Source: Ulota crispa
Lineage: Eukaryota; Streptophyta; Bryopsida; Orthotrichales; Orthotrichaceae
Direction: 5' to 3'
Length of the DNA: 64,000 nucleotides
Assembly: GCA_963920765.1 (NCBI GenBank)
Contig: OY987246.1
Location: forward strand, 2,544,501 to 2,608,500
The notes under the pieces are model-generated. The model made no database searches, had not been told where the DNA came from, and saw only the letters and a list, made by a program, of their open reading frames with translations. Shown here piece by piece: positions 50,401 to 62,159 of this stretch (positions are counted from its first letter, which is position 1; every line of letters starts with the position of its first letter). The translations under genes were made by a program, and so were the position numbers.

Positions 50401-51015
50401 TAAACGGGCGACTGATTATGTGAACATCATCTACAGGTACCGAAATCGAAACACGGTTGAACATGTATTTGATTCATGGGAAAATTTCATGGATACCCCT
50501 GCTTTTTCAGAAATATCACAACTACCCTTGGACCAAACTTTTTAGGCGTTTATTTTGTTGTACATGCCACTTCCCTTCTTCCTTTGTGCACATGCATAAC
50601 AAGAAAGAAGTAGTGTGCGCACAAAAGGAGAAGTAAGTGACATGCATAACAAAACAAACGCCTAAAAAGTTTGGTCCAAGTAGTTGTGATATTTCTGAAA
50701 AAGCAGGGGTATCTATGAAAATATTGCAAACTTCAGGGGTATCCATGAAATTTTCCCTTGATTCATTAATCCGAGATATAACCAAAACAACTCGCACCTT
50801 GAGCAGGCCACATCGCGAACATCGCGCGAATGCCCATTATATGTCTTGATGTGGACTCCTTTGTGCGGATTCCAAAGGCGCAGACTCCGATCCTTCCCGC
50901 AGGTCAGGCAGTACTTGCCGTCCTTGTTGAAACGAACAGCAAGGACAGCCCCTTCATGCCCCTTCAGTACCACTGCCTCCTGACTCGGAAGCCTCGTCTC
51001 TACTTTACGTGCCAT
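47470..51015 (-). CDS. WDR83: WD40-repeat protein, WDR83/MORG1 homologue
   Basis: Seven-bladed WD40 propeller protein. In animals WDR83/MORG1 is a MAPK scaffold and a spliceosome component; the plant role is little known. Exons in transcript order: 51015-50798, 49819-49717, 49255-49148, 48887-48778, 48469-48362, 48161-48116, 47996-47865, 47553-47470; all GT-AG, 302 aa, a normal family length. Recognisable segments: LKGHEGAVLAVRFNKDGKY, LTCGKDRSLRLWNPHKG, SSCGGDRQLLYWDVPTGR, GGYDRSVRAWDCRS, AGSVDGTVRTFDIRNGR, NCVLASCIDSTIRLLDR, GSEDGRVFFWDLVDG, and the end TSSVDGTVRMWKT. Intron 1 holds a Mutator-like MITE and intron 2 a TTAA-flanked element. The start codon is only about 75 bp from the palindrome that separates it from the divergent SH2 gene. 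Confidence 0.94.
49380..49608. mobile_element. TTAA-flanked element in WDR83 intron 2
   Basis: The left end is TTAATGCCTGAAGACCAGA and the right end, other strand, is TTAACCCTTAGAGGACCAAT. It makes up about half of the intron. Confidence 0.6.
50478..50757. mobile_element. Mutator-like foldback MITE, copy 2 (WDR83 intron 1)
   Basis: The termini are GGGAAAATTTCATGGATACC and its complement. A perfect 9-bp duplication TTGATTCAT flanks both ends. Same family as 13088-13398 (shared TTTTTCAGAAAT and CCTTGGACCAAA). The left arm lacks about 30 bp present in copy 1. Confidence 0.9.
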
Positions 51016-51088
51016 AATGTTCCAATATCTCCTTCAAAATCCACAAACCTGTCCAATCTCACCTACTTCAGCATCCCTCAGAGGATAT

Positions 51089-52423
51089 GTCCCAGCAGCA
51101 GCTCATCAACCTGCACACCCCGTTCACACATTCCACATTTACTCCAACCATCCTTCCTTCACAACACAACGCCTCACGAAACACACGCTTCCTCAACTCG
51201 CTCAACGCCGTCAACACCACCACCTTCGGACACTCTCGTCCACGTGGATTCAAAACAAATTCGCCTCTTCCTGGCATACATGCCCGACTCCGAACCTCAC
51301 AATCATCGCCACTCCCGGATTTCCAAGAGCCTTGGCACGCACATTCTACACCACAACCTCGTCAACTCGAAAACGGTCCACTCGTGAACTCTCACCAAAA
51401 CGCTAATGCCTGCGCCTAATCAATCCCGTCTCGCTTCCTACGCCGCAATTCCTGCGTTCTGCACATGCGACTTCGCGTGCAACCTAATCGTCTCCTCAAC
51501 TCTTCCAACTCCACGTCGCTCACTACCGGCTTCTGCTGATTCGTCATCCAGAAGCCGAAGCTCATGATCACGAATCGTAAGGGCTACAGCTGAATCCAGG
51601 AAAGGAACCTTGTCGAGTTCGAGCATACCAATGCGTAGACCAATGTCCGCTCTACAACTCGGTAGCATCACAAGGACAATTTGAAACACCAACCTCCTTT
51701 CACGAGGTTTCAAAGTCGAAGAAAAGTCGACACGCCCGAACCGCATCCGCAATCAACGCGGGGGACTGACCGCGCCCGTCGGGAACATCAATCTGCTCTC
51801 CACGGAGCTTCCAAAAGGATTAAACCTAACCGCGAATGCCCATCCACGCCCTCCAATCCCACGCACCGACTGTGCCTCTGTTCCCGAACTCCCCTGCCGC
51901 ACCTAAATTCCGTCGCCGCACCACCACGCAGCCTCCAAAACTGTCTCTCGATCATACTCGCCCGAACGACAGCACTATCACGACAACAAAAAACCTCGCT
52001 CAACACACAATTGCAAGGGCTACCGATCACCCCCGCCATCACTCACACCGACCGACTGCTGCAAATCCAAATCACCGCACGCGCCACACTCGGCCTTACC
52101 AATCCGAGCTACATCCTCCGGCGCCGCGATGCTAGCTCGAATGCCACTCCCTCGCCTTCTCCTCGTCTTCCACCGCTTCTACCTACAGCACCTGGCGTCA
52201 GAAAACGAACCATAACCGCGCCAGAATATGAAGTAAAGGCCTCGAGAGATAGCGCATACGAAAGGCAATCTCCGAGTTCACCCGGAGATGTCGCGCCGAA
52301 CTCTGAAAGAGCGCTAATCAGGTCGCGCGTGAAGCTCCCGGGCGAGCGTTTGTGCGCCTTCGACGTCTCGCCTCGCACGCTCTGCCCTTGTCGTCGACGT
52401 AGGTCTGCTGAATTGCATGAGTC
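51089..52423. repeat. Left arm of a large imperfect palindrome
   Basis: About 1.33 kb of GC-rich sequence that reappears inverted at 53936-55289. By eye the arms differ by a few per cent, with small indels, including about 15 bp missing here beside AGGTCTGCTGAATTGCATGA. It carries a 260-codon + frame (51681-52463) and a 104-codon minus frame (51438-51752); I recognise neither. High GC alone lengthens open frames, so they are not called as genes. Confidence 0.85.
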
Positions 52424-52985
52424 CATGTCCATGCCCATGCCCATTGATGCCCATGATGGATAAATGTCCATGTCCATGGTGCCCTCATGAAAATTGCAAG
52501 AAGGACAGCTTTGAACCTAACATCGTGACTCTGAATCTTCTCTCAACACAATTTGGGTTATTTATTAAAATTATGAGGAGTGCATGTAATGAGATAATGT
52601 TTTTACCTTCCATGATGGATCATGCATTTATAATCACTTTTGAAAAGAGCAAATGAAAAACATATTTTTTAAATATAGAATCTTTTTCTAGACGATGAAA
52701 AACATCTTCTTTGTTTAAGGGTTAATAATTTGCGCATCCTAATTTCTCTTCTATAACATTTTAGACAACATCAACCTGCATCCATGTTGAAACCAACAGA
52801 ATTCTTCTTATCACAACCTCTTTACATTGGCACCAAAGTAGCAATGATAGGCAAAAATAAATATAAGCTTAGTGGAATCTGTCATTCAACGAGCATAGGC
52901 GGACGGATACATAACTGATACCACGGGCATGTCTGCGCATGGACATCCATCCATCACGGGGCATGGATGGGCATGGATGGGCATG
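52301..52985 (+). repeat. 685-bp direct repeat, copy before the gap
   Basis: This segment recurs 885 bp downstream at 53186-53870 with no difference that I noticed. The two copies directly flank a run of 200 N. The most economical reading is an unmerged contig overlap. Confidence 0.85.
52513..52725 (-). mobile_element. Inverted fragment of the TTAACCCCTAAACG element
   Basis: On the minus strand it starts TTAACCCTTAAACAAAGAAG and matches the left half of 45713-46085 (shared ATGATCCATCATGGA). The other half is missing. An identical fragment at 53398-53610 belongs to the duplicated segment. Confidence 0.6.
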
Positions 52986-53185
52986 NNNNNNNNNNNNNNN
53001 NNNNNNNNNNNNNNNNNNNNNNNNNNNNNNNNNNNNNNNNNNNNNNNNNNNNNNNNNNNNNNNNNNNNNNNNNNNNNNNNNNNNNNNNNNNNNNNNNNNN
53101 NNNNNNNNNNNNNNNNNNNNNNNNNNNNNNNNNNNNNNNNNNNNNNNNNNNNNNNNNNNNNNNNNNNNNNNNNNNNNNNNNNNNN
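52986..53185. other. Assembly gap of exactly 200 N
   Basis: The run is exactly 200 N, a typical placeholder size. The sequence immediately after it repeats what precedes it. Confidence 0.97.
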
Positions 53186-53870
53186 CTCTGAAAGAGCGCT
53201 AATCAGGTCGCGCGTGAAGCTCCCGGGCGAGCGTTTGTGCGCCTTCGACGTCTCGCCTCGCACGCTCTGCCCTTGTCGTCGACGTAGGTCTGCTGAATTG
53301 CATGAGTCCATGTCCATGCCCATGCCCATTGATGCCCATGATGGATAAATGTCCATGTCCATGGTGCCCTCATGAAAATTGCAAGAAGGACAGCTTTGAA
53401 CCTAACATCGTGACTCTGAATCTTCTCTCAACACAATTTGGGTTATTTATTAAAATTATGAGGAGTGCATGTAATGAGATAATGTTTTTACCTTCCATGA
53501 TGGATCATGCATTTATAATCACTTTTGAAAAGAGCAAATGAAAAACATATTTTTTAAATATAGAATCTTTTTCTAGACGATGAAAAACATCTTCTTTGTT
53601 TAAGGGTTAATAATTTGCGCATCCTAATTTCTCTTCTATAACATTTTAGACAACATCAACCTGCATCCATGTTGAAACCAACAGAATTCTTCTTATCACA
53701 ACCTCTTTACATTGGCACCAAAGTAGCAATGATAGGCAAAAATAAATATAAGCTTAGTGGAATCTGTCATTCAACGAGCATAGGCGGACGGATACATAAC
53801 TGATACCACGGGCATGTCTGCGCATGGACATCCATCCATCACGGGGCATGGATGGGCATGGATGGGCATG
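53186..53870 (+). repeat. 685-bp direct repeat, copy after the gap
   Basis: Second copy of 52301-52985. It begins with the inner part of the palindrome arm (CTCTGAAAGAGCGCTAATCA), so that arm segment appears three times in the window. Confidence 0.85.
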
Positions 53871-53935
53871 GATGGGCATGGATGGACATGGATGGATATG
53901 GATGGCCATGGATGGCCATGGATGGCCATGGACGG
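53844..53935 (+). repeat. GGGCATGGAT minisatellite at the palindrome centre
   Basis: About nine units of 10 bp, starting as GGGCATGGAT and drifting to GGCCATGGAT, adjoin the right arm. Related ATGTCC/ATGCCC units follow the left arm at 52421-52460. The PMHGHPW-like frames here are repeat artefacts. Confidence 0.85.
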
Positions 53936-55289
53936 GACTCATGCAATTCAGCAGACATGGCCGGAGAGAGACCTACCTTGACGACACAGGCAGACCGTGC
54001 GAGGCGAGACGTCGAAGGCGCACAAACGCTCGCCCGGGAGCTTCACGCGCGACCTGATTAGCGCTCTTTCAGAGTTCGGCGCGACATCTCCGGGTGAACT
54101 CGGAGATTGCCTTTCGTATGCGCTATCTCTCGAGGCCTTTACTTCATATTCTGGCGCGGTTATGGTTCGTTTTCTGACGCCAGGTGCTGTAGGTAGAAGC
54201 GGTGGAAGACGAGGAGAAGGCGAGGGAGTGGCATTCAAGCTAGCATCGCAGCAGCGCCGGAGGATGTAGCTTGGATTGGTAAGGCCGAGTGTGGCGCGTG
54301 CGATGATTTGGATTTGCAGCAGTCGGTCGGTGTGAGTGATGGCGGGGGTGATCGGTAGCCCTTGCAATTGTGTGTTGAGCGAGGTTTTTGTTGTCGTGAT
54401 AGTGCTGTCGGTCGGGCGAGTGTGATCGAGAGGCGGTTTTCGAGACTGCGTGGTGGTGCGGCGACGGAATTTAGGTGCGGCGGGGGAGTTCGGGAACAGA
54501 GGCACAGTCGGTGCGTGGGATCGGAGGGCGTGGGTGGGCATTCGCAGTTAGGTTTAATCCTTTTTCGAAGCTCCGTGTAGAGCAGATTGATATTCCCGAC
54601 GGGCGCGGTCAGTCCCCCGCGTTGATTGCGGATGCGGTTCGGGCGTGTCGACTTTTCTTCGACTTTGAAACCTCGTGAAAGGAGGTTGGTGTTTCAAATT
54701 GTCCTTGTGATGCTACCGAGTTGTAGAGCGGACATTGGTCTACGCATTGGTATGCTCGAACTCGACAAGGTTCCTTTCCTGGATTCAGCTGTAGCCCTTA
54801 CGATTCGTGATCATGAGCTTCGGCTTCTGGATGACGAATCAGCAGAAGCCGGTAGTGAGCGACGTGGAGTTGGAAGAGTTGAGGAGACGATTAGGTTGCA
54901 CGCGAAGTCGCATGTGCAGAACGCAGGAATTGCGGCGTAGGAAGCGAGACGGGATTGATTAGGCGCAGGCATTAGCGTTTTGGTGAGAGTTCACGAGTGG
55001 ACCGTTTTCGAGTTGACGAGGTTGTGGTGTAGAATGTGCGTGCCAAGGCTCTTGGAAATCCGGGAGTGGCGATGATTGTGAGGTTCGGAGTCGGGCATGT
55101 ATGCCAGGAAGAGGCGAATTTGTTTTGAATCCACGTGGACGAGAGTGTCCGAAGGTGGTGGTGTTGACGGCGTTGAGCGAGTTGAGGAAGCGTGTGTTTC
55201 GTGAGGCGTTGTGTTGTGAAGGAAGGATGGTTGGAGTAAATGTGGAATGTGTGAATGGTTTGTGCAGGTTGATGAGCTGCTGCTGGGAC
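53936..55289. repeat. Right arm of the large imperfect palindrome
   Basis: Inverted counterpart of 51089-52423, ending about 190 bp before the SH2 start codon. The 104-codon frame at 54626-54940 is translated identically to its inverted partner, while the frame at 53948-54541 (minus) differs at several residues from its partner. Confidence 0.85.
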
Positions 55290-55481
55290 GCACCCTTTGA
55301 GGTTTTTAGAATCTCATACAGGAAAGGGAATTGATCGCAATGTTGGAATGCAATCTAGTGAAGGGATTAGAAATTCGAGAACCACTTTGGAAGGATCCAT
55401 TTTTTCAAATGAAGGAAGAATCTTGGGAAGGATATCAACAAATAATTCACGTGAGATAGAGTACTGCAGCTTGATTGTCAT

Positions 55482-58400
55482 ATGGTTTGTATGGCTTCCA
55501 TACCAGGAGGAAAAGTCGGTGCTATTTTTGGGGATGATGACTATTTATCCTTGGAGAAACTGGCAGTGACCCTAGAGAACGAGATTTTGAGTGATGATGG
55601 TACATTTACCCTGTGCTTCTGGGTTTACTTACTCAAAAGCAGCAAGATTGGAGTTCTTATTCGTCAGGTTTGGTTCATGATATTCTCTCTCACATTCATG
55701 TGCTAAGGTTTTTTTAAGTTCGTCTATCTGCCAGTTGTAGATGCTGATACTTCTTATCGTATGCATTCTTTTACTTCGACGGTTTTTCGTTATCTGAAAG
55801 TGCATAGAAAAGTAACTTCTGATAGTACTGCGTTCTTGCTTCAGGGACTCTCAGAAGCTGGTTCTGGAATCACTTTCTGGAGGCCCTTCCTCACAATTGA
55901 AGCGGATAGGAAATTTACGCTGCATCATTTGTCGCCACCAGTGGAGGATGGATCAAATACACTTGAAGTTCCAGTTGCTGTTATTGCTGATCAATCTTGC
56001 GCAATGGAGAAATGGGTCCACATTGGATGTGAGGTAGGATATTGTGAACTTTGTAATGAAATATCATATGAAGTACCTCTTTGAGCAGTGAGTTTTGTCA
56101 TATTCCTCTCATATGTCTTGGTTCTTGAAGAATATTGTTATGTGAATAACTTGTACTGTCAAAGCAACTTATATCAGCTTAGAAGGAAGAATTGATGACC
56201 AATTTGTGGAACTCCGGAAATGATCTTGGGAAATATTTTATCGTGGACCATTTTATGCAGATTGGTCCTGATATTCTACGACTGCACTTGAACGGAGTGG
56301 TTGTTGGGGAGAGAAAAATAGATTATTTGAATTGCAGCGGGGTTGATTTGAGCACGGTTCTCTTATCGGGAGGTGATGGCAGCACAGATAGTAGTGTGCA
56401 AGGTTACGCACATTATGTGCGAGTACTCCCTCAACCCACCGTCACAAATCACTATGTCAAGGTTGGTTGTATACACTATAATTTTGAAAGTATCATTACC
56501 TGATGAATGATTTGTTAGGAAGTCAAGGTTTTTTGCTATGTGCAACCTCTTTGATCCTGTTCCATGTTCCAGCTATGGACCATCTTATGTTTGGAATTGG
56601 ATATTGGTCCAATTAGATTCATGAAGTTATGAACTTACCCTTTTCTTAGTTAGAATCTGGAAACCTTTTGCGTAGTATCATACTTTCTTGTGCTCTAGGG
56701 TATAGAAGTGTTCAGGTCGCCTTCGCAAAGCTGGTTTCAAGGAGGGACTCGTGATAGTTATTATAGGCTTGATTGACAGTGTGCCCTCTTTTATGATACA
56801 GAATCCGCCTTTGGAACTCTCACTTGATGGTTCAACAGGAGCGTCTGATGATCATGAAGTCGAGGAAGGAGGGGATGGTGTGTGGAGTGTCGTGGGAGGA
56901 AAGGTTGGGTTCTCGCATCAATTTATTACTATGTCTATAATTATAAATTGCAAGCAGATTGACTTGATTGCTTGACTCCATCTTCACTGGGTTCTTGAAG
57001 TAAATTGGAGATGTGTATGCCACATTAGGCCTGGTTTGCGTTTGTTCACTATGTTTATCTGCTGATTCTTACATGCACCGTAATACAGGCTTCGTGTCGA
57101 CGAAATTTTGCATTGGATGTGGCTCTGCTTGATGCCCTAGGGCGTTCAATCCACAAAGAAATGGAGGTACGTCTCTGTTGCTGATATAAACTCTTTTAAT
57201 CATTCCTTGAGCTATCCTAGGACATCATGGATATGGCACCGTAACAATATTGACGAAGTCGATGAGACGAAATTCCACGCCAGGATACTTGAAGAACATA
57301 TCGTATTACAAGATTTTGGAACATCCCCAGTAGGTCATAATAATAAATTCTTATTGTGGCAGTTGGTGGCATTGCTGGTTTACGCGGACAGTGGAAGTCC
57401 TGTAGAGAAGCCCAAGGATGATGCAGAGGCACCTCTATTAACCACATTTGATGGCGTGGAATTTCCATCAACAGAGCGACCTATAAAGTTAATTCACGGA
57501 CGGGCATCGTTTAAATTGAAAATATCTCAGGTATGTGGAGAGAGGGAACATCTGCCAATTAGGGCGACGTTTTCTATCGATCTAGTTCCTCTCGCATGTC
57601 ATGGAAATCTTAGTTTCGCTTGAAGCTTGTATCATTGTCTGGCTAGCTATTTACCCCCCTGGATTGCTTACATGTTGATGGTGGAAGGATTGGATGCGGG
57701 ACAGCATTAGGTTTGATATATATTAAAAGAATTATTATTGTAAAAGAATAATGATATCTTCTTTTGCAAGTGCTTGTCAAGCTCATTGGATGTCCACTTT
57801 CTTCTGCAGTTGTCGTCAAAGTGTGACAATCGGCTTTTTCGTGTATGTTTCGATTCTCCAAATATAGCACACTATCCTTTCCTAAGGGCTTTCTCTCGGC
57901 CCATAAGGTGCGTTTCTCGGAACAGAAATCATCGCACACCAGGTGGAGGATGGAAGCAAATGCGAACGAATCCTTTTCCCCTTGATGGAATTGTCTCTCC
58001 CGGTGGCAAGGAGATGATCAGCGGGGAGTCTCATCTCGGAAATATTGATCCTCTCTGCAATGGAACTGCGCCCAATGCAGTTGGTGTTCATTTATCTCCG
58101 TACCTTCCTGGTCAACCTCCTTTGAAGCGGACTCGATATCAGGAAAAAGGTCCTAATGGGGCCGTATATATTGAAACAGCTGTTGACAGGATGGGTGTAC
58201 CGAATGGGGAGTTGAAAACTTCATTCTCTGGCACATTCCAAAGGCCATTTCTGCCAACCCCCCCACCTTTAGGAAATTTTGGATGGCCAGTCTATGGTCA
58301 CTATCCTTCAAGTGGACCTGTCTACAAGAGTCCAACCCTCGACTCGCATGGCTCTTTAGATGTGATGAACAGACAGGACGTGATCAAATATAACAACTCC

Positions 58401-60308
58401 TTGGAATGTGCTGCAACGGAAATTGCGTCAAACCCCAAGTCAAGCGCTGGTGGTTTTTCTGATATCCTGGTATATAAGTACTGCCTGGAGAACATGACTT
58501 GCCGAGCTGCATTTCTGACAACTGCGATTATGATTAGGAACGACCTAGACCTTGTCGACTTTGCTGGAAGGGTATCTCATTGCACTGGTTGTCGACACAA
58601 CGGGTACTGCACTTGTCTTGATGACTCATCCCATGGATATGTTCTTTGTATCCTGGGCTTATATTGGCTGTGTCTTCTTAATCTTCTTCATTCTTATCTT
58701 GCGATCAGCATTGACGTGCATAGTTGATGACCCCTAATTTCTGTTACTTGTAATTGAAGGAACTCCATCTTCTTAATAGGTTATTGGAAATATCAGTGAT
58801 TCGCCCAAGCTCTATGCTTTTAATCCCTGAGCTCCCCAGGACCTCAAAATGGGGCGCTTAGTTTTGAAAAATGTCCATGTTTGACTCTTATCCTCTTCTT
58901 AATGGTAAAGTCAAAGGACTTGTACTTTTTCATGTACCTTTAGGCATGTGTCTACTACTACTCAAAAAAACACTAAAAAAAAATTGAAGCTATTTGACTC
59001 TACTTAGGTAATGCTTTTATTGGACTAAGTACACAAGGGTATGGATTTGAGTGAATATGGCCTGGGCGCTCAGGGGTTAAGGTGGCAACTCGTGTAGCTA
59101 ATATGTGCAGTCATGCTAGTTATTTGTTTGGCGGGCACCACTATTGTTAAGTTCTGATTTATGCTGATTTTATTATTTGTTGTTCGACAGGACCCAAATC
59201 TTAATGAGTCAAAAGCTACTACGTGACGGCAATGAGGTGTGGAAGACTTTGTCGGCTGACAGTGATCCTGTATCATGGTCACTATTGGTAAAACAGGTGG
59301 AAGAGAGTTTTGTGAAGGTTTCCGGTTGTGATCGCCGGTCCTTTTCTTCCAAGGTGATTGCCTAATTTTGTCCTGCTGAACTTACGTGCTAAGGTGTTAC
59401 ATAAATTTATATTTTATCGTTGTTGAAGCTTAAAACGTTTAAGTGTTGAGAAACTACGACTGTGTTTGGCAGGATAAGGAGTTCCTCCGTCAAATAGCCA
59501 ACTGCGATGATTACATCTCGAGAGAGCAGTTTGACAGACTTTGGCAGTGGATTTATCCTATAGCAATTGCATTGTCTTCGCCCCAGCTGCAGTCTACATG
59601 GGAAAGTGAAGACCCAAAATGGATTGAGGGCATGATTTCTCGTGATGAAGCAGAAACTTGTTTGAAGACTGATGAAGCTATGTTTATACCTGGTACTTTT
59701 CTACTACGGTTTTCCAACTCCCGCATGTGGCCACATCCAGATGCGGGCGCTCTTGTAGTGAGCTACGTGGGCAACGACAACCTCGTTCATCACAAGTTGC
59801 TTACCTTAGATTTCGAAAATGGAACTGGGTATGTTCACCTTCTGCTTCATTAGCTCATTTATGTTATGCGCATTTGTCTCCTAGAAGCTATACAACAGCA
59901 GCTAGGGGAGCATGTTCTAAGACCTGTAGCGATGCCTTCAATGTATGGAACGGTATTCTTACTTTTAGATTAAGAAAAAAGCTGCTTAACAGCTTTTATG
60001 ATGACAACTGCAGGTTCGGAGTTGGTGAAACTGCGTCGAAGCCTTTGTCGGAGATGCTACTTTCCCAGCCAGAGTTGTCACAATTGTGCAGGTACTTATC
60101 ATTCATGTTTGAGTAGCCGCTTTGAAGCGTTGACTGCGCTGATTGTTAAGATTATTCGACTGCATCGTTTCTCAGTTCCTAAACCACTTTCACAAAAAGT
60201 GAGCTAACCACAGGGTCTTGCAGGGTATCCAGTTCGCATTCTGAGCAAACAACGGCAGACTTGAATAAAGAACCTCTCGGTTCTGGAGAAGAGGATAATC
60301 CAACATAA
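55482..60308 (+). CDS. Plant linker-SH2 (STAT-like) protein
   Basis: Homologue of the plant linker-SH2 proteins (Arabidopsis SHA/SHB), proposed to bind phosphotyrosine. Exons: 55482-55667, 55845-56033, 56261-56461, 56802-56903, 57089-57166, 57363-57530, 57810-58603, 59191-59353, 59473-59828, 60014-60091, 60224-60308; GT-AG throughout, 799 aa. An in-frame stop precedes ATG 55482; Met4 (ATGGCT) is an alternative start. The N-terminal part (FTLCFWVYL, EKWVHIGCE, LHLNGVVVGE) resembles a laminin-G/lectin-like fold. A Pro/Gly-rich segment at about 360-480 precedes the linker (YKYCLENMTCRAAFL). The SH2 domain is about 677-770: WIEGMISRDEAETCL, then FLLRFSNSR with the phosphate-binding Arg at 706. 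The C-terminal tail has no tyrosine, so there is no STAT-type tyrosine site at the end. Intron 7 holds a TTAA element. Confidence 0.92.
58820..59080. mobile_element. TTAA-flanked element in SH2 gene intron 7
   Basis: The left end is TTAATCCCTGAGCTCCCCAG and the right end, other strand, is TTAACCCCTGAGCGCCCAG. Its terminal sequence matches the element at 18222-18470. Confidence 0.7.
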
Positions 60309-62159
60309 ACTCCTTGATGCGTTAAATATTGCTTCCTCGGCAACTGAAAACCCTTCTGAACTGTATGTGAGTTGCCTCAGTTAATAGAGTGATTGTATAG
60401 TTGTGTCAATGTGAAGAAGTTGACCCTCTGTCAGGAAAATGAATAAAACCAACCTAAACCAATTGATGACCTTTATGGAACTTGAAATTGCTGAAAATCC
60501 TTTTTTGGTTCCGTTTTTGCCTCTTCTTGAAGTAGGATTGAATGCTCCATTAATGAAAGGATAACTCTAAAAAAAGTCTAGAAATCTAAAGCTGATTCTG
60601 AAGGATAACTCTAGAGTATTAACTAGTATTTATTTTCACTTTTGACTTATGCTTAGACTAGTTTTTGCCTTCAACGTGGCACTTGTATTGGCAGAATACT
60701 GCCTGTATCCGAGGTTTTCCTCTTCATTTCCTGACATCTTGAAGGAGAAGCATATTGAGTTATGTCATTTTTGTTATTTCTTTTTGGATGTGTAGTCATT
60801 TAGGCACCGATTCAGTTTCTTTTTCGGCAGTACGTACTAATGACTCAAAATTGTACAGGGGCTGCGCGAGACTGGCAATCCTTCCCGAAAATTCACTACT
60901 CGTTGGGTGGCAAGTTAGCATGGATCTTGTTTCATTTCAATGAACGCTGGATTTGCTTTGTGATTTTAGAAGATGGATCACATGTGCAGTAGCAGAACCT
61001 GGAAATGCCATGAAGTTCAAAGTTGTACTTTGAAGTGAGCATCAAACATCATGAAGCTGTTATCATGTAATTACATTGAAGGTGTTGTCAGTTTCCTTCC
61101 TCGTATAGATGTACAGGCGGTTCTAATACCTGGGAATTGGAGTGAGTTTGAGGATCTTAGGGTGGGGTTTTGCGAAATTTTGGTTGAGATTAAAGTATTT
61201 TGGATTTAGTAGTTTGAAAGGAGGACCAGTTAGGTCAGCATTGGAGAAGTGATGTGTGATGATGACGATAAGGCACACTGTTCTAGGGTTTGCAGGTCAG
61301 ATTCTAATGAACCCTCTTCACTTTGCAAAAATCAACGGATTGAGGATGTGAAGAATTTATGGTGATTGCTGAGTGGTATGCAATTTAATTGATGACCTTG
61401 TCTGCTATTCAAGGATCTTTGTGCCAGGTAAGTGCTCCCAGATGTCTTTCTGAAAGTGCTTATGAATCAAGAAGTAACCCAAATTGAAATCTCTTGAATT
61501 CTAAGCCCATTTTTCTCTAGAAGTAGAGAGGGTGAGTAAATGCTACCTACAAATGTAAGCCTATTGAGAGACCAATAAACATGGGTAAACTATTTTGCAT
61601 TGGGATTCTAGCCAAGGAGAAGGAATGTAAGGATTAGGATTGCAGCCACTGTTTTTTGGGACAAGATCTTACAATAGGTCCTACAATGGACCATTCATAC
61701 CCTTTTATATTGGAGGTAGTACTACACAATGGTTGTCCAAAAGAAACAAATTAGCATTAAGGAAGAGGTTAGGTGGAGAGTTTAAGAAAGAATCACAAGC
61801 TTTGTTTCACTACTCACAGTATTGGGTGAATTATTTTGTATATTTGCCTCTATTCACACTTATAGTATTGTATGAAATTATTTTGATATTTGACTTTATT
61901 TGTCTACAAGTTATTTGAAATGAGCACTCATCATGTTATTTAAAATATGGCTCTTTTTGTATAATTTTAAATTAAAAAAAATTGAGTCTAGAACACTAAG
62001 TGTAATCACTTTATTTAGAACTATTGAATAGTTCACCATGTTCACAAGCTACATATATAATATACTAGCAAATAATGTAAAGCTTTAGAACTTCAAACTA
62101 CAAGTAAAGTAGGTGATGTTGAAAGCATTTGTAATTATGTTTTGATTGTCCTTGCCACT
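60309..62159. other. 3' flank of the SH2 gene, no further gene seen
   Basis: The first few hundred bases are the expected 3' UTR. Beyond this I find no splice-supported frame or element ends. Confidence 0.4.

Noticed and set aside
51681-52463. 260-codon open frame in the left palindrome arm as a gene
   Set aside because: No recognisable domain; the arm is GC-rich, which lengthens frames on all strands; its end runs into the ATGCCC minisatellite; and the inverted partner frame begins and ends differently.
52886-53362. Open frames across the N run
   Set aside because: They are translated from the 200-N gap and from the GGGCATGGAT minisatellite.
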